Of a stretch of DNA of 5,125 bases, positions 4,920-5,125 are shown in pieces. The notes under the pieces are model-generated. The model was not told the origin of the DNA, did not search any database, and saw only the letters and a list, made by a program, of their open reading frames with translations. Every line of letters starts with the position of its first letter. The first letter of the stretch is position 1. The translations under genes and the position numbers were made by a program. Location: positions 1-5,125 of the forward strand of contig JACPLZ010000012.1 of assembly GCA_016186245.1 (NCBI GenBank), given 5' to 3'. This DNA comes from Candidatus Peregrinibacteria bacterium (GTDB lineage Bacteria > Patescibacteriota > Gracilibacteria > UBA1369 > LOWO2-01-FULL-3).

Positions 4920-5125
4920 TCAATCAATATCAGCATAATATTCTTTATCCTTGCTTTTGTATATTTCTTCAAGTTTGGAAATCATATTTTTGTAATGTAT
5001 ATAAGAGGCAATTACACTTAGGATAGTGCCCAAAATGCCAGCAACTATCAAATGGGGAAATATTTCAAAATTATCGTTATCTACATAGCCTAATGCCATG
5101 CCTGCCAATAGTACGAGCATTGATG
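4920..5125 (-). CDS. C-terminal part of a small membrane protein
   Basis: The last 67 codons are visible, ending at TGA 4922-4920. An ATG at 5120 could be the start, but the frame is still open at the window edge. The first hydrophobic stretch (MLVLLAGMALGYV) is only 13 residues, short for a full membrane span, so the true start probably lies beyond the edge. After a short acidic loop (DNDNFEIF) comes a clear transmembrane helix (HLIVAGILGTILSVIASYI), then a charged cytoplasmic-type tail rich in Lys, Glu and Asp. A hairpin of two membrane helices with a polar tail fits a small inner-membrane protein. The family and role are not recognised. Its spacer to the next gene contains a 12-bp stem-loop. 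Confidence 0.6.
   Translation of the reverse strand, partial: SMLVLLAGMALGYVDNDNFEIFPHLIVAGILGTILSVIASYIHYKNMISKLEEIYKSKDKEYYADID

Overview
The window looks like a piece of a bacterial chromosome, most likely from a Patescibacteria/CPR-type organism known from metagenomes. This is an inference. It rests on the LigA sequence style (a divergent N-terminal NAD-binding domain, with LNIT following the KIDG motif), the small uncharacterised proteins around it, and starts without Shine-Dalgarno sequences. TGA acts as an ordinary stop: it ends ligA and the 121-aa gene, whose downstream partner starts 2 nt later. Only ligA has a function that can be named with certainty.

Left part (1-1940): a tight minus-strand operon of three genes. 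In transcription order they are a 121-aa helical protein, a 458-aa protein with a disordered acidic N-terminus and a coiled-coil C-terminus, and the first 48 codons of a third protein that runs off the left edge. The junctions are 2 nt and 3 nt. A near-consensus sigma70-type promoter (TTGATT, 17 bp, TATAAT with an extended -10 TG) reads into this operon. Its -35 box lies directly against the ligA start codon.

Middle (1943-4021): ligA, an NAD+-dependent DNA ligase of 692 aa, divergent from the operon. All domains are present and the catalytic lysine falls at residue 115, as in E. coli LigA. The helix-hairpin-helix domain carries an in-frame insertion of about 37 residues. It is built from two diverged copies of a palindromic repeat (one translating as HPELVSGS) around a perfect 9-bp hairpin. 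A 42-codon ORF may overlap the ligA stop by GTGA.

Right part (4022-5125): an accessory-looking stretch of small minus-strand genes: a 112-aa uncharacterised protein, a tiny very basic protein, and the C-terminal part of a small membrane protein that runs off the right edge. The basic ORF sits in a 309-bp interval bounded by an inverted repeat (17 bp perfect, 21 of 23 positions over its full length). The interior has several hairpins. This interval is the most unusual part of the window. It could be a MITE-like element, an invertible segment, or a structured RNA with a long closing stem. No recombinase, CRISPR array, rRNA or complete tRNA was found.
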